Assembly: GCF_964204645.1 (NCBI RefSeq)
Contig: NC_134036.1
Location: 5,655,600-5,715,599 of the forward strand
Length of the DNA stretch: 60,000 nt
Direction of reading: 5' to 3'
From: Tubulanus polymorphus
Lineage: Eukaryota > Nemertea > Palaeonemertea > Tubulaniformes > Tubulanidae
Part shown: positions 27,301-40,699 of the stretch, piece after piece
How the letters are laid out: each line of letters opens with the position of its first letter
Position numbering within the stretch: the first letter of the stretch is position 1
Notes under the pieces: generated by a model
Told to the model about the DNA's origin: nothing
The model's database searches: none
What the model saw: only the letters and a program-made list of their open reading frames with translations
Position numbers and translations under genes: made by a program

Positions 27301-30300
27301 ACTGAATAATCCACGCGGATCAGCGAACTGGGTTCGATTCCCGTGTGAAGTGGTTGAAGTTCATACGGGCTTCATGTGTGAATCGAACAGAGACGATATC
27401 GATGATTTGCAGAATTCAATTGAAAATAAAACAGTTAAAACATCAGATTCATTAAACAAAGACACATATTTTATACGAAGAAATATATTGCAAGATGCGG
27501 CTTTCTACAACTCGAGCTGTACGATTGGTTGGGTAAGCATAGATAAACAGTGCTATCAGATACTGACAGATTGGAACAAACATCGAGGTTTAGATATAAA
27601 AGCTGCAACAGAGATGTGTCATAGCATCCGTAGTGAAAAAGGCGAAATAACCGGTTACACAGAAAATGAAACAATGAACCTAATAAGAACATTTCACTAT
27701 GAACATCAATATGGCTCTATACTGACAGTGACTAATGTCAGACTGCTCGTTATAAACCCAATAATCACTAGAGATGAAATAACTTATATTCAATCAGTTA
27801 AATGGACGATGAAACAGTTTGATAATGCGACAGATACAGCGCATTCTGTTTTGTGTTCATACAATGTAACTGATGAAGAGTTAGCTTCTATAAGCGGTTG
27901 TAAATCGTGGCAGTTTAAATGTAACGATCGAAGATGTATCAGCGACCATCGCGTATGTGATACCAGACACGACTGTCAACACGGTGAAGATGAACTCAAT
28001 TGTACGGATATCAATTTACACAGCCAGTTTAAATGCAATGATGGTCAGATTATATCAATTAGTGGTTTCTGTGATTTCATACAGGATTGTGTGGATGGAT
28101 CTGATGAGAAATCTTGCATTCATCCCACGTGTTTGTCCGCACAATTTCGCTGTATCAGCGGGCAGTGCGTCAGTAGGACTGACAGATGTGACGGATTGAC
28201 TAACTGTAAAGACGGTTCTGATGAAATGGGATGCACCACCCAACTGTGTCAGGGGTTCCTGTGTATCAATGGGGACTGTATCAGTTCTCAGTTATATCAG
28301 GATGGTGTCGTGGATTGTAGTGGAAGCCTCGAAGAAGATGAATTAGTAACAAATACTAATGTTACAGTGAATCCTACGGTTCATTGCAATGATGAAAACC
28401 ACTGCACAACTAACTTCACAAATCTCTGTACGAAATCTTATGAACAAAGATGTTCTTTTAATTCTCCTCATTGTTATTCAAGACGTCACAGATGTATTCT
28501 AGAAAGAATGTCAAATGGTTTCCCAGTTTGTAGAAATCTTGAGCACGTATTGAGATGTGAAGAATTTGAATGTCCAGCTGGTACAGTAAAATGTCCTGCA
28601 TCGTACTGTATACCGATCAGACAGGTGTGCGACGGTCAATCAGATTGTCCTAATTCGGAGGATGAACAAAATTGCGATACAATATTATGTCCCGGGATGT
28701 TTAAATGTGGTCAGGAAAATCGGTGCATTCCACAATCTGACGTTTGTGACGGTTTCAAAAATTGTAAACATACAACTGATGACGAGGCTTTCTGTAACAT
28801 CACGTGTCCTATAGGCTGTGGGTGCCAAGGTCATTTGGTCAATTGTGAAAATATTGGCTTCACAAATATTACTGGTCTTTTCTCGGCATCAACTCGAGTT
28901 TTGCTTTTGTCGAGCAACCAAATTCTTTTTAACAAGTCGACATTCCATTTACTCAACTATGTCTACGTTCTCAACATCTCCTCCAATGAATTGTTTCATA
29001 TTTTACCCGAGTCGTTCTCATCCCTGCATAATTTACATACATTAGACCTTAGAAATAACAACATCCCACTCTTGTACACGGATACTTTTATCGGTTTGTA
29101 TAGTTTGAAAGAGTTATTCATAACTGAAAATCCAATACGTCATTTAGCGGACGATGCATTCCAAGGATTGAACTCGCTGAATGTTCTTAATCTTCATGGA
29201 TTTTCCTTATTTTTGCTTGGTAAAAATGTATTTCGAGGTTTATCTACATTACAGTCATTGAATATCAGCAACAACGGAATCAATCATATTTCACGATATG
29301 CTTTTTCGGGATTAAGAGAACTTAAAGTTCTCGATATGACCAAAAACTCTAAATTCATTTTCAAAGAAAGAGGCGTTTTCGACGATATGACATCATTAGT
29401 CTTCTTAGCGTCTGATGCCTACACATTTTGCTGCATGGCTCCGAATGTTGACCAATGCCTTCCCGAAGCTGATCAATTTTCCTCCTGTTCTGATCTAATG
29501 GGTAACACAGTCCTCAGAGCTATCATTTGGGTGATCGTTGCGTTCAGTTTCTTCGCAAACAGTATTGTCATTTTATTTCGTCTTCGATCAATTCGACTTT
29601 CATCCTCCGAAAAACGCAACACATCTTCTGACATCATAATTATCAATATCGCAGCTTGTGATTTTCTGATGTCGATTTATTTGTTTTTGATCGCTGGAGC
29701 TGATTACGTTTTGAAAGGAGTTTATTACCTAAATTCTGAAACTTGGACGGACAGTTCATTGTGTCGTCTGGCTGGAGTTACGGTCACTATTTCCTGTGAA
29801 GGCTCATTGACATTTCTCTTTATTCTAACGCGTCATAGGTTCTCAAATATCGTTAATCCATTTTCTGGAAGCCCGATTACATCTCCGAGATATGTATCCA
29901 TTATTTGCTGTATATGCTGGTTATCTGTTGGTACTATTTCTATAATACCACTGTCAACATTATCTTATTTCGGGAACAACTTTTACGGTACTACTGGAGT
30001 TTGTTTACCTATGAATTTGATTTCAATCGATGTTAAAGCCTGGCAATATTCATTCGCTATTTTCGCCATGTTTAACTCAGGGATTCTTGCCGCGATAATG
30101 GCGACTTATGCGCAAATGTACATACTCGTTTCCGGAAGCAGGTCTGGTTCGGGTAGAGTTGATCCTACCGAACTAATTTTGGCACGTCGGAGTTTGGTGA
30201 TAAATCTGTGCAATCTATTTTGCTGGCTGCCGTTAATCACCGTTCAGTTTTGCGCGGTATTACGGATAGAAATACCGAATCAGGTGGCGGCTTGGCTGGC

Positions 30301-30409
30301 GGTTCTTTTCTTACCGATCAACTCGTCCCTCAATCCCCTTCTTTATACAATACTGACAATCGATATGAAATCCGTACGAGCAAAAATTAAACGCGGACAC
30401 AAGAAATAG
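24376..30409 (+). CDS. Receptor copy D, complete: reference copy for domain positions
   Basis: Exons 24376-25605, 25702-27030 and 27137-30409 give 1943 residues; both introns are GT-AG (96 and 106 nt). Approximate layout: signal peptide 1-27; CUB 44-150; further CUB-like modules to about 775, one of them split by intron 1; C-type lectin 777-935; degenerate lectin-like 981-1108. LDLa repeats lie at 1108-1142, 1151-1180, 1185-1219, 1224-1250, 1332-1366 and 1371-1406, with a separate Cys-rich stretch at 1270-1327. The LRR N-cap is 1410-1423, LRRs 1440-1605, hinge 1617-1637 and seven TM segments 1643-1925. HRF is at 1753-1755, CWLP at 1882-1885 and NPLLY at 1919-1923. The tail is only about 18 residues. 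The lectin domain lacks an EPN/QPD motif, so calcium-dependent sugar binding is doubtful. LDLa 3 and 5 keep the acidic calcium-binding residues. The layout extends that of Lymnaea GRL101 by CUB and lectin modules. Confidence 0.92.
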
Positions 30410-31006
30410 AATACTTACATAAACAACTATCTGCGCTTCATTTTGTTATTCAAATGACAATGAAGGTGTATTAAACTGAATCACATTGAATGATTTCCTC
30501 CGCCTCCAGTGTAGAATTGTTTAAAGATACTATTCGACTGTTCTGGATGCGAGTTTTTTCCACTCAGCCCTTGAGTTTGCCTTTGCAGAGTTTCTAGCAA
30601 AGGACTTGTCCATGCATTGGCAATGCGCGTCGAATATTATATCTAAAACTGTTTGATGTGATTGAATTGACATGGAGATAACAAGAAAATTAATTTTTAA
30701 TAAATTTTCTAACGCCTGCGAAAAAAATGTAGAATTGTTGGGATAAGCTAACGTGGGATTGCAAATTGGAAATCGAAGTTCTAAGACATTTGGGGAAAGA
30801 CGAGATTTAGCGACAGGGTAGCAGGTCGACCGCCACTAGATCCTCTTGAGTCAGGGTTGAAGTACACATTGTCATTTGAAATAGCAAGGGCTTGTTTATG
30901 TTATGCTGTATGAATTACGCATATTTTTAGTATGTTGTGTTTCCTTATTTCAATTGTAACTTTATTGCATTTGGGAATCTTATATGTAATGTCCAACATA
31001 AGGTTC

Positions 31007-31012
31007 AATAAA
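31007..31012 (+). terminator. Polyadenylation signal, copy D
   Basis: AATAAA in GGTTCAATAAAGAATTG, about 600 nt after the stop. The GGTTC variant is shared with copy E. Confidence 0.65.
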
Positions 31013-31014
31013 GA

Positions 31015-33668
31015 ATTGAATTGAATTGTCACCTGAAACACATGCCATCTGAGGACGCGGAGCCGTAGGCGTTAGGCGTCAAAAAGTGACTTTTTAAGGA
31101 CATAACGTTCAGCTTTTTGCAAACACTTGTCTTTACGTACTCTACTTTATTCGACAAAGCCTTAGTCCTAATACGAAACGCAATTCGGATGATACGGTGA
31201 ATAACAAGAAATACATTATATGCGGAGTAGTACAGTTCATACCACTCCAAGGGGTATTATATCTGTTTCAGTAGATATTGCTTTGATGTTTGAATATCGT
31301 AGTTAGTTTTTTTGCCAGGTCATTTGCAGTTAAGGCAACGCGTAAGTGTAGACTTTTCCTAATTCGAAACAAATGAAACTAGACGTTTTTACCAGTCATC
31401 GTCTCTTTAAACCTAATAAATCTTCGCAGGTTTTGTATATTTCATGTATCTCCGATGCCCAACACAGTGAATGTTTTTTTTTGTTGTTGAAAATTCCGAG
31501 ATCTAATGGCTAGATAAATATTTAGCAACTCCCCAAACCTTGTAAGTAGTTTGTACGTAAACGTCCTGGGCACATATCTATTAAATTAATTTTTTGAGGT
31601 ACATTCCGAGTGTTGTAACTCTTAACTGGTTTTCTTAGTTCAAAGCGAATTTTCAAGGACAATTCCGAGCTACAAACTCGAAATAAACTATTTTTCGAAA
31701 AAATCTTGAAAAATCACCTTTAACTGAGAAATTAGTTTATTCCGGTTTAAAAACTAGGAATAAACATCCAAAAGTCCGGCCCGGCGTTTTAAAATTCCCT
31801 CCGTGGTCAAACTCGAAGATGGCCGAATCCGATTAGATATTTGAAGAGAAAACGTCCAGGATGCGAGTTCAATCGTGAATCAAGACGAGGTAAAACTTCG
31901 CTACGCGTCGCACCAGAAGAGTAAACATGTAAATCCCGCATTAAAAGAGCCGAAAAGCACAAAATATCGCCAGGTTGAGATCTATCAAAAATCCGAATCA
32001 ATCATTGCTGACGATTGATTTTAGCGGAACCGAAAATGCGGATATTCAATAAATTTTAACTTCACGATATTGAAAAGCTTTTCGGCTTTGTGATTGTGTG
32101 ATCTCCATTTTTAATTATGAATCATGATCCGCTTCGTCGTACTTGGTTAAGATTCCATTGGGTTTTATTAAAAATAATATATCGAAAATGAAATGGAATA
32201 ATTTTTGAGTATAAGACTCACGCGATGAAAGGGAATGTACTTCTTCGGCCAATTTTTTTTTATCGGCATCACATTTGACCCAGGGGGTAATTCGCCTAAT
32301 AAATGTATAGTTAAGTGAACCGTATTCACCCCGGAATAATTCCAATTCAAGTCAACGACAACTTAGATTTAGCAATTTCAGAAAAGCATTCTTAAGGGTG
32401 TATCCGACGAATAAGGAAAATACAGTTAATTTCCCTGTTTTCGGCTTAAATTTGAAGTAGACGAAAACTTGTTTTCTTTGAATTGAAGCCACGGGAATCA
32501 CTTTACCTGATTTTCAAGCAGGCTTAGAATTTGTGTATCAATCTACTTTGGAACTTTTCTTTTAATCCACATTTGCAGACATTATGAACGAACTACTTAC
32601 TGCTGGTGCGTTACTAGTCAGAATTTAGTGCGAGGATTTTACGATATCTCGCGTAAGAATGATATCCGGAAATGCCTGAACATATAAGAAATTAATTCTA
32701 GCCTGTTTGAAATATAATTGCCATAGATATTACCAACCCGCGGACAGATTTTAATGAACAATTTTGTTTTTTGCTCGGAGATGGTCATTAATGGGAGATT
32801 AATCGTTTTTTAGTCAGAATGAAAACTAACGACACAACGGAGAAAAATATCTATTTCACTATCGGAACAACGAGATGCTCTGATATTCAAATTCGAACAC
32901 AAACTGATGGAAATAACTGCCTTTACCTTTAGGTTCATCTTCCATTTCTGTCGATGTGAGTAGCAGTTGTACCTGTCGAGAGAGCCCGATTACTGTACTA
33001 CGTATTGCGACGGCATTGCTTCACTTTTCTTCTTTTCGGTCAGTACCTGGATAGAAATAGCAAAAAAACACGATCTTAGACATTAATGTGTGGTAGTTGT
33101 TAAGGGGAACATGACAAAGTCGTAGCTTACTAAAGCAAAGTTAAATTCTACTCTATAAAGTTGAATCATTAAACTGACTTTTTAGGATATGGGTCAAACA
33201 GCCAGAGTTCAGCAGTTTTGAGAAAAAAAGAGTCACACGGCGGAGTCTAATCATTGTAAATCGACCGTTTTTTTTTACTGCGACACATTTCTATCGTCAG
33301 TAGAGCTGGGTTCCAAAGCGATTTAACGTACTCAACTGAATGGTTGAAGAAATTCAATCCATTTCCAACCGATTTTTGAGAAACCGGGCCCAGGGCAGTT
33401 TTCAAAACTTCATCCGAAATTAATAAGGTCAATTCTGAATATTAGATAACTAAAAACTTCATATCTATATGTCTCGGGGTGGGGGTTAGTAATGTATTAG
33501 GTGGAGTTAGTTTCTCAAGATGTTTGAAAAAAATAATTGAAAATAAAAATAACCGGATGCGCTCTGCTTCATTGTTTGGAGGTTTGAGATTTCGTTGCTT
33601 TTGTCGAAAGTATTGGAAATGAAATGAAACAAAATAAGCTCGATTCTAGGGTTAGACTTGGAATGTGA
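31015..33668. other. Spacer D-E (long type III), probable ancestral form
   Basis: The longest spacer. Its left end matches type II, its right part (about 32,822-33,640) matches type I, and about 1 kb between them is found nowhere else in the window. The short spacers can each be derived from it by one deletion, so it is probably the ancestral layout. It contains a decayed receptor upstream region, listed separately. No convincing gene was found in 31,790-32,570. Confidence 0.6.
32584..32828 (+). pseudogene. Decayed copy of a receptor upstream region
   Basis: This stretch aligns with the upstream block of the live genes. Shared landmarks in order are GTGCGTTACTAGTC, TTGAAATATAATTG, a degenerate GATATTAACGACGCG counterpart, GCTCGG.GATGGT.ATTA.TGGGA and TAGTCAGAATGAAAACT. 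It is much more diverged than the live blocks and no receptor exon follows it. It looks like the remnant of a lost gene copy. Confidence 0.55.
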
Positions 33669-34211
33669 TTCTTGACAACTGAGGCTTTTACCACATTCAG
33701 ATCATTCCCTAGTAGAACATTTCTCGACATATTTGCTGACGTCTAAGAACTTCTCAATCATTCGACTTTTGTGGACATTATGACCTTGCTATTGCCAGTG
33801 CGTTACTAGTCGAGATGATGTGTTCTATACACACACGCAGTACATCGGCAAGCATGTTAATATATCACATGAAGAGCTAATATTAAAAAAACAGCTTAAC
33901 GTAAAGAAAATGATTGGAACATTTTTGAAATATAATTGGACATGGATATTAACGACGCGTGGTGAAATTAAACGGGCAATTCTCGCTCGGCGATTGTAAT
34001 TACTGGGAATTTAAACGATTTTAAATCAGAGCGAAAACTACTGGAAAAGCGGATGAAAATCCATTTGAAAAAATGGATTTCTAATGTTGCTGAGCGAAGC
34101 AAATAATTCATTTCGTGTAAGAAATCTAGAATTCTGCAACATTTATGAATAGAATTTGAAGGCGTGTGGACAACAGAGCAGAATTTAGGTAGCGTTCATT
34201 CTACCGCAGTG
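33669..34211 (+). promoter_or_regulatory. Conserved upstream block of copy E
   Basis: Homologous to the other upstream blocks. The left half of the leading palindrome is missing (CTTGACAACTGAGGCTT), the TATA-like site is changed to AGCATGTTAATATATCAC, and the 64-codon frame is broken near 34,070. This argues that the short frame is not under coding constraint. Confidence 0.45.
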
Positions 34212-37200
34212 ATGTTGTTCGGTATAGAGCAGCGACTGAGAGCGCTGTTTATAGCGTCGCTGATCGTCTGTCAAGTTCGCATCGCGCGCGCTGATCGCGC
34301 AGACTCTATCGAGGAATGGTCTGTGACGGTAAATTCGTCTTGTAACAGTACGTGGTACCCGCTAGATTCTACGTCCGGTTACATCGTTTCACCGAATTAC
34401 CCTTCGTTAACGCGCGGTGTTGAATGTCGTTGGATCGTCAACGGCTCTTTGCCGGGAACTTTTCACATCCAAGTTTACCACGAGATCGAGCTGTCAATAT
34501 TCTGTGGTGATAACTACCTTCTCGTCCACGAGTCTGATATCAGGTTGTGCGGTGATGGAAAACATGAATTTCGCCGTAACGATTCGATCCCGTTGATGTT
34601 TAGAAGTAACGTCGACGGTGCGCGAGGTAGTCGGATTTATATCATATATCGTTATGAACGAAGTCAATGTCGAATCACTCACAACTGTAGATACAACCCC
34701 GATTTAAAAAGACTACACTCCTCAACTGGTTATAAATTTTACATGGCCATTAATAATCGTTGCAAAGTGTTTGTGGAATGGATCGGAATATTACACGATT
34801 ATGGGATGAATCTCACATTTAGTCAGATCATGTTCGAATACAATCGAAGACCTCAATCAGCGACCATTGAAATCCTCGACAGATGGAGCAACAGCAGTAA
34901 GCCTATAGCTCTTATACGAGAACAAGCGGGTCATCCGCCTTCATCGTTTTATACTAAAACAAATAATGCAATCATCTTTCCGACACTAAAATACATTCCA
35001 CTTAAATGTAAGCTTTTAGTACAGTTGTACAAAATATCAGATTGGAATGTCTCTAATCCGTTGATTCAGATCTCTAATAACGAGTCGGGAGTGCTCATTC
35101 CCGATGATAACAGTTTACACGTAATAACTCGATCGAAACACTTACACTGCTGGTCTATCACAGTGCAGGTGTTACAGTACGTCGTCTTCAACTGGTCACG
35201 AATAGAAATGAACTTTAAAGTGGGATCACTATCGATAAAAGATGTACACGTCACTTATCATTGGAAATCGGTGAGTATAAATTCAAATGGTCGTTTGTTG
35301 GAATGAATGTTACTTGTAAATTCTAAATCTAAATATCAACTGACATCATAGATTTTATATTTACAGATTCCAAATTTAAAATCCCGCGAGATCTTCCCGT
35401 CATCGAAGAAAACGATACCAACGTATCGCATAAATATAATAGTATTTAAAAGGAAAGTTGATATTTCTGAAGAAAATATGGAACTGACTGTTTTATCAGA
35501 GAACTGCGAGCGAGCTGGATTTTATATATTTGATGGTGGCAATTTCAAAGCTAGACGATACGGTCCGTATTGTCCTCGTTTAAAGACATACGACCGTAAC
35601 GTCGTCAGTCTGATTACATCAGGTGGATCGGTTACTGTAGTAGGATACGCTTATAACTGGGACGGTCAGTTAACAGTCGGTAAGAAATCATATCTCAGAT
35701 TTCGTCCTACCGACTGTGACGGGGAACTTTTAAAGGAGGGAGAACGTCAGATCAATATGACGTCACACTGTCTCGTGATTACACCCGAAAACCGACGGCT
35801 TCGCTTGAAAGTAATGTACATATTATCAGAACATGAATATCGAATTGACCGATGCTATGCTGATCAGTCGCGATCGTGTCCGTGGGGATTCAGAATAGTC
35901 AGTAAATATATCACTGACAGCATCGTGTTCACCACAGTATTCATGGGCAGTGGACGTTTGTTCCGGACGTCTCCACTAATGGTTAAACTACGTCATAAAT
36001 GTCTCGGATCGAAAAAACCTGTCGATTCATTTTTTGATTTTCAGATGGGCAAAGACCGGGCAAATTCAATTGACGATGCATGCGGACTGGTTGAATCACC
36101 GGACTACCCGGCAAGGGCACAACGTATATACTATCAACCTTCATTCTACAAATTTACAAACGTTATTGAGCGCGAACAAAAATTTTATCATTACAGATTT
36201 ATAATCAAATCTATAGAATCGATCAGTTGCGAAGCAAGTCTGCTTAAAGATAACAGCCCGATACTTTTCATTCAAGAGATTGATTTTCCGGTGATAGTTA
36301 TTCATCGTATCACAATATGCGGAAATATGGCAACGAATGAACTCGTATTTTATAGTTTATCTGAAAAACATTTTTATTTTGAAATAAAATACAAAATTCC
36401 AAAATTTCAAATACAATACGTCTTACGCCAGTCGTCAGCGATCGAGTATTCCGATGGCGTGCAATGTGATACCGGATTTCTAGATTCGAGATTTTCATGC
36501 GTAAAATACATCAGAGATGAACGTCTGAATTGGGAGAATGCTGAATTGTACTGTAGACAGAAGTACGCGGGACATCTACTCAGTATCAACTCAGAACAGG
36601 AAATGATTTCTGTCAAAGCATTATTCGCAACAGAACTTTTACGACAGGCGTATTCACAGAAAGCGCTCATAATGATGATTGGGTTAAAACTGCAGGTAAA
36701 TAAATACAATGTATAAATGTAAATACACTTATATAACTACCGTAAATTTTTGGTTTTTTGTAATTTTGTATAAATATATTCATATTTTCAATCATTTCAA
36801 GCCTACAACTAGCCATTACACGTGGACTGACGGGAAACCATTGAGTTACGCAGAGTGGTATAAACCTACAAATAACGACACGATACCAGAAGTTATTCAA
36901 GGATTGATATCTTCTATTAGAAGACAACCGATAAATGACGGGAATATGCCGTGTACGGCGATGATACTGAATAATCCTCGTGGATCAGCGAACTGGGTTC
37001 GATTCCCGTGTGAAGTGGTTGAAGTTCATACGGGCTTCATGTGTGAATCGAACAGAGACGATATCGATGATTTGCAGAATTCAATTGAAAATAAAACAGT
37101 TAAAACATCAGATTCATTAAACAAAGACACATATTTTATACGAAGAAATATATTGCAAGATGCGGCTTTCTACAACTCGAGCTGTACGATTGGTTGGGTA

Positions 37201-40074
37201 AGCATAGATAAACAGTGCTATCAGATACTGACAGATTGGAACAAACATCGAGGTTTAGATATAAAAGCTGCAACAGAGATGTGTCATAGCATCCGTAGTG
37301 AAAAAGGCGAAATAACCGGTTACACAGAAAATGAAACAATGAACCTAATAAGAACATTTCACTATGAACATCAATATGGCTCTATACTGACAGTGACTAA
37401 TGTCAGACTGCTCGTTATAAACCCAATAATCACTAGAGATGAAATAACTTATATTCAATCAGTTAAATGGACGATGAAACAGTTTGATAATGCGACAGAT
37501 ACAGCGCATTCTGTTTTGTGTTCATACAATGTAACTGATGAAGAGTTAGCTTCTATAAGCGGTTGTAAATCGTGGCAGTTTAAATGTAACGATCAAAGAT
37601 GTATCAGCGACCATCGCGTATGTGATACCAGACACGACTGTCAACACGGTGAAGATGAACTCAATTGTACGGATATCAATTTACACAGCCAGTTTAAATG
37701 CAATGATGGTCAGATTATATCAATTAGTGGTTTCTGTGATTTCATACAGGATTGTGTGGATGGATCTGATGAGAAATCTTGCATTCATCCCACGTGTTTG
37801 TCCGCACAATTTCGCTGTATCAGCGGGCAGTGCGTCAGTAGGACTGACAGATGTGACGGATTGACTAACTGTAAAGACGGTTCTGATGAAATGGGATGCA
37901 CCACCCAACTGTGTCAGGGGTTCCTGTGTATCAATGGGGACTGTATCAGTTCTCAGTTATATCAGGATGGTGTCGTGGATTGTAGTGGAAGCCTCGAAGA
38001 AGATGAATTAGTAACAAATACTAATGTTACAGTGAATCCTACGGTTCATTGCAATGATGAAAACCACTGCACAACTAACTTCACAAATCTCTGTACGAAA
38101 TCTTATGAACAAAGATGTTCTTTTAATTCTCCTAATTGTTATTCAAGACGTCACAGATGTATTCTAGAAAGAATGTCAAATGGTTTCCCAGTTTGTAGAA
38201 ATCTTGAGCACGTATTGAGATGTGAAGAATTTGAATGTCCAGCTGGTACTGTAAAATGTCCTGCATCGTACTGTATACCGATCAGACAGGTGTGCGACGG
38301 TCAATCAGATTGTCCTAATTCGGAGGATGAACAAAATTGCGATACAATATTATGTCCCGGGATGTTTAAATGTGGTCAGGAAAATCGGTGCATTCCACAA
38401 TCTGACGTTTGTGACGGTTTCAAAAATTGTAAACATACAACTGATGACGAGGCTTTCTGTAACATCACGTGTCCTATAGGCTGTGGGTGCCAAGGTCATT
38501 TGGTCAATTGTGAAAATATTGGCTTCACAAATATTACTGGTCTTTTCTCGGCATCAACTCGAGTTTTGCTTTTGTCGAGCAACCAAATTCTTTTTAACAA
38601 GTCGACATTCCATTTACTCAACTATGTCTACGTTCTCAACATCTCCTCCAATGAATTGTTTCATATTTTACCCGAGTCGTTCTCATCCCTGCATAATTTA
38701 CATACATTAGACCTTAGAAATAACAACATCCCACTCTTGTACACGGATACTTTTATCGGTTTGTATAGTTTGAAAGAGTTATTCATAACTGAAAATCCAA
38801 TACGTCATTTAGCGGACGATGCATTCCAAGGATTGAACTCGCTGAATGTTCTTAATCTTCATGGATTTTCCTTATTTTTGCTTGGTAAAAATGTATTTCG
38901 AGGTTTATCTACATTACAGTCATTGAATATCAGCAACAACGGAATCAATCATATTTCACGATATGCTTTTTCGGGATTAAGAGAACTTAAAGTTCTCGAT
39001 ATGACCAAAAACTCTAAATTCATTTTCAAAGAAAGAGGCGTTTTCGACAATATGACATCATTAGTCTTCTTAGCGTCTGATGCCTACACATTTTGCTGCA
39101 TGGCTCCGAATGTTGACCAATGCCTTCCCGAAGCTGATCAATTTTCCTCCTGTTCTGATCTGATGGGTAACACAGTCCTCAGAGCTATCATTTGGGTGAT
39201 CGCTGCGTTCAGTTTCTTCGCAAACAGTATTGTCATTTTATTTCGTCTTCGATCAATTCGACTTTCATCCTCCGAAAAACGCAACACATCCTCTGACATC
39301 ATAATTATCAATATCGCAGCTTGTGATTTTCTGATGTCGATTTATTTGTTTTTGATCGCTGGAGCTGATTACGTTTTTACAGGAGTTTATTACCTAAATT
39401 CTGAAACTTGGACGGACAGTTCATTGTGTCGTCTGGCTGGAGTTACGGTCACTTTTTCCTGTGAAGGCTCATTGACATTTCTCTTTATTCTAACGCGTCA
39501 TAGGTTCTCAAATATCGTTAATCCATTTTCTGGAAGCCCGATTACATCTCCGAGATATGTATCCATTATTTGCTGTATATGCTGGTTATCTGTTGGTACT
39601 ATTTCTATAATACCACTGTCAACATTATCTTATTTCGGGAACAACTTTTACGGTACTACTGGAGTTTGTTTACCTATGAATTTGATTTCAATCGATGTTA
39701 AAGCCTGGCAATATTCATTCGCTATTTTCGCCATGTTTAACTCAGGGATTCTTGCTGCGATAATGGCGACTTATGCGCAAATGTACAGACTCGTTTCCGG
39801 AAGCAGGTCTGGTTCGGGTAGAGTTGATCCTACCGAACTAATTTTGGCACGTCGGAGTTTGGTGATAAATCTTTGCAATCTATTTTGCTGGCTGCCGTTG
39901 ATCATCGTTCAGTTTTGCGCGGTATTACGGGTAGAAATACCGAATCAGGTGGCGGCTTGGCTGGCGGTTCTTTTCTTACCGATCAACTCGTCCCTCAATC
40001 CCCTTCTTTACACAATACTGACCATTGATATGAAATCCGTACGAGCACAAATTAAACGCGGACACAAGAAATAG
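34212..40074 (+). CDS. Receptor copy E, complete but with an internal deletion in exon 1
   Basis: Exons 34212-35270, 35367-36695 and 36802-40074 give about 1886 residues with GT-AG introns. Compared with copies B, C and D, 171 nt (57 codons) are missing after the codons for FNW near 35195. The deletion lies between two GG dinucleotides and keeps the frame. It removes a segment beginning TRDLVTSGDVIG, part of the CUB-like module that spans intron 1. The remaining exons match D almost base for base. Codon 5 is ATA (Ile) instead of ATG, which supports the upstream ATG as the true start of this family. TM2-TM3 differs slightly (ADYVFTGVYY, VTFSCEGS). The gene is open and could be expressed, but the module may not fold normally. 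Confidence 0.88.
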
Positions 40075-40689
40075 AACACTTACATAATCAACTATCTGCG
40101 CTTCATTTTGTTATTCAAATGACAATGAAGGTGTATTAAACTGAATCACATTGAATGATTTCCTCCGCCTCCAGTGTAGAATTGTTTAAAGATACTATTC
40201 GACTGTTCTGGATGCGAGTTTTTTCCACTCAGCCCTTGAGTTTGCCTTTGCAGAGTTTCTAGCAAAGGACTTGTCCATGCATTGGCAATGCGCGTCGAAT
40301 ATTATATCTAAAACTGTTTGATGTGATTGAATTGACATGGAGATAACAAGAAAAATAATTTTTAATAAATTTTCTAACGCCTGCGAAAAAAATGTAGAAT
40401 TGTTGGGATAAGCTAACGTGGGATTGCAAATTGGAAATCGAAGTTCTTAGACATTTGGGGAATGACGAGATTTGGCGACAGGGTAGCAGGTCGACCGGGC
40501 TAAATCCCGGGGCTGCCACTAGATCCTCTTGAGTCAGGGTTGAAGTACACATTGTCATTTGAAATAGCAAGGGCTTGTTTATGTTATGCTGTATGAATTA
40601 CGCATATGTCTAGTATGTTGTGTTTCCTTATTTCAATTGTAACTTTATTGAATTTGGGAATCTTATATGTAATGTCCAACATAAGGTTC

Positions 40690-40695
40690 AATAAA
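40690..40695 (+). terminator. Polyadenylation signal, copy E
   Basis: AATAAA in GGTTCAATAAAGAATTG, about 617 nt after the stop. Confidence 0.65.
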
Positions 40696-40699
40696 GAAT

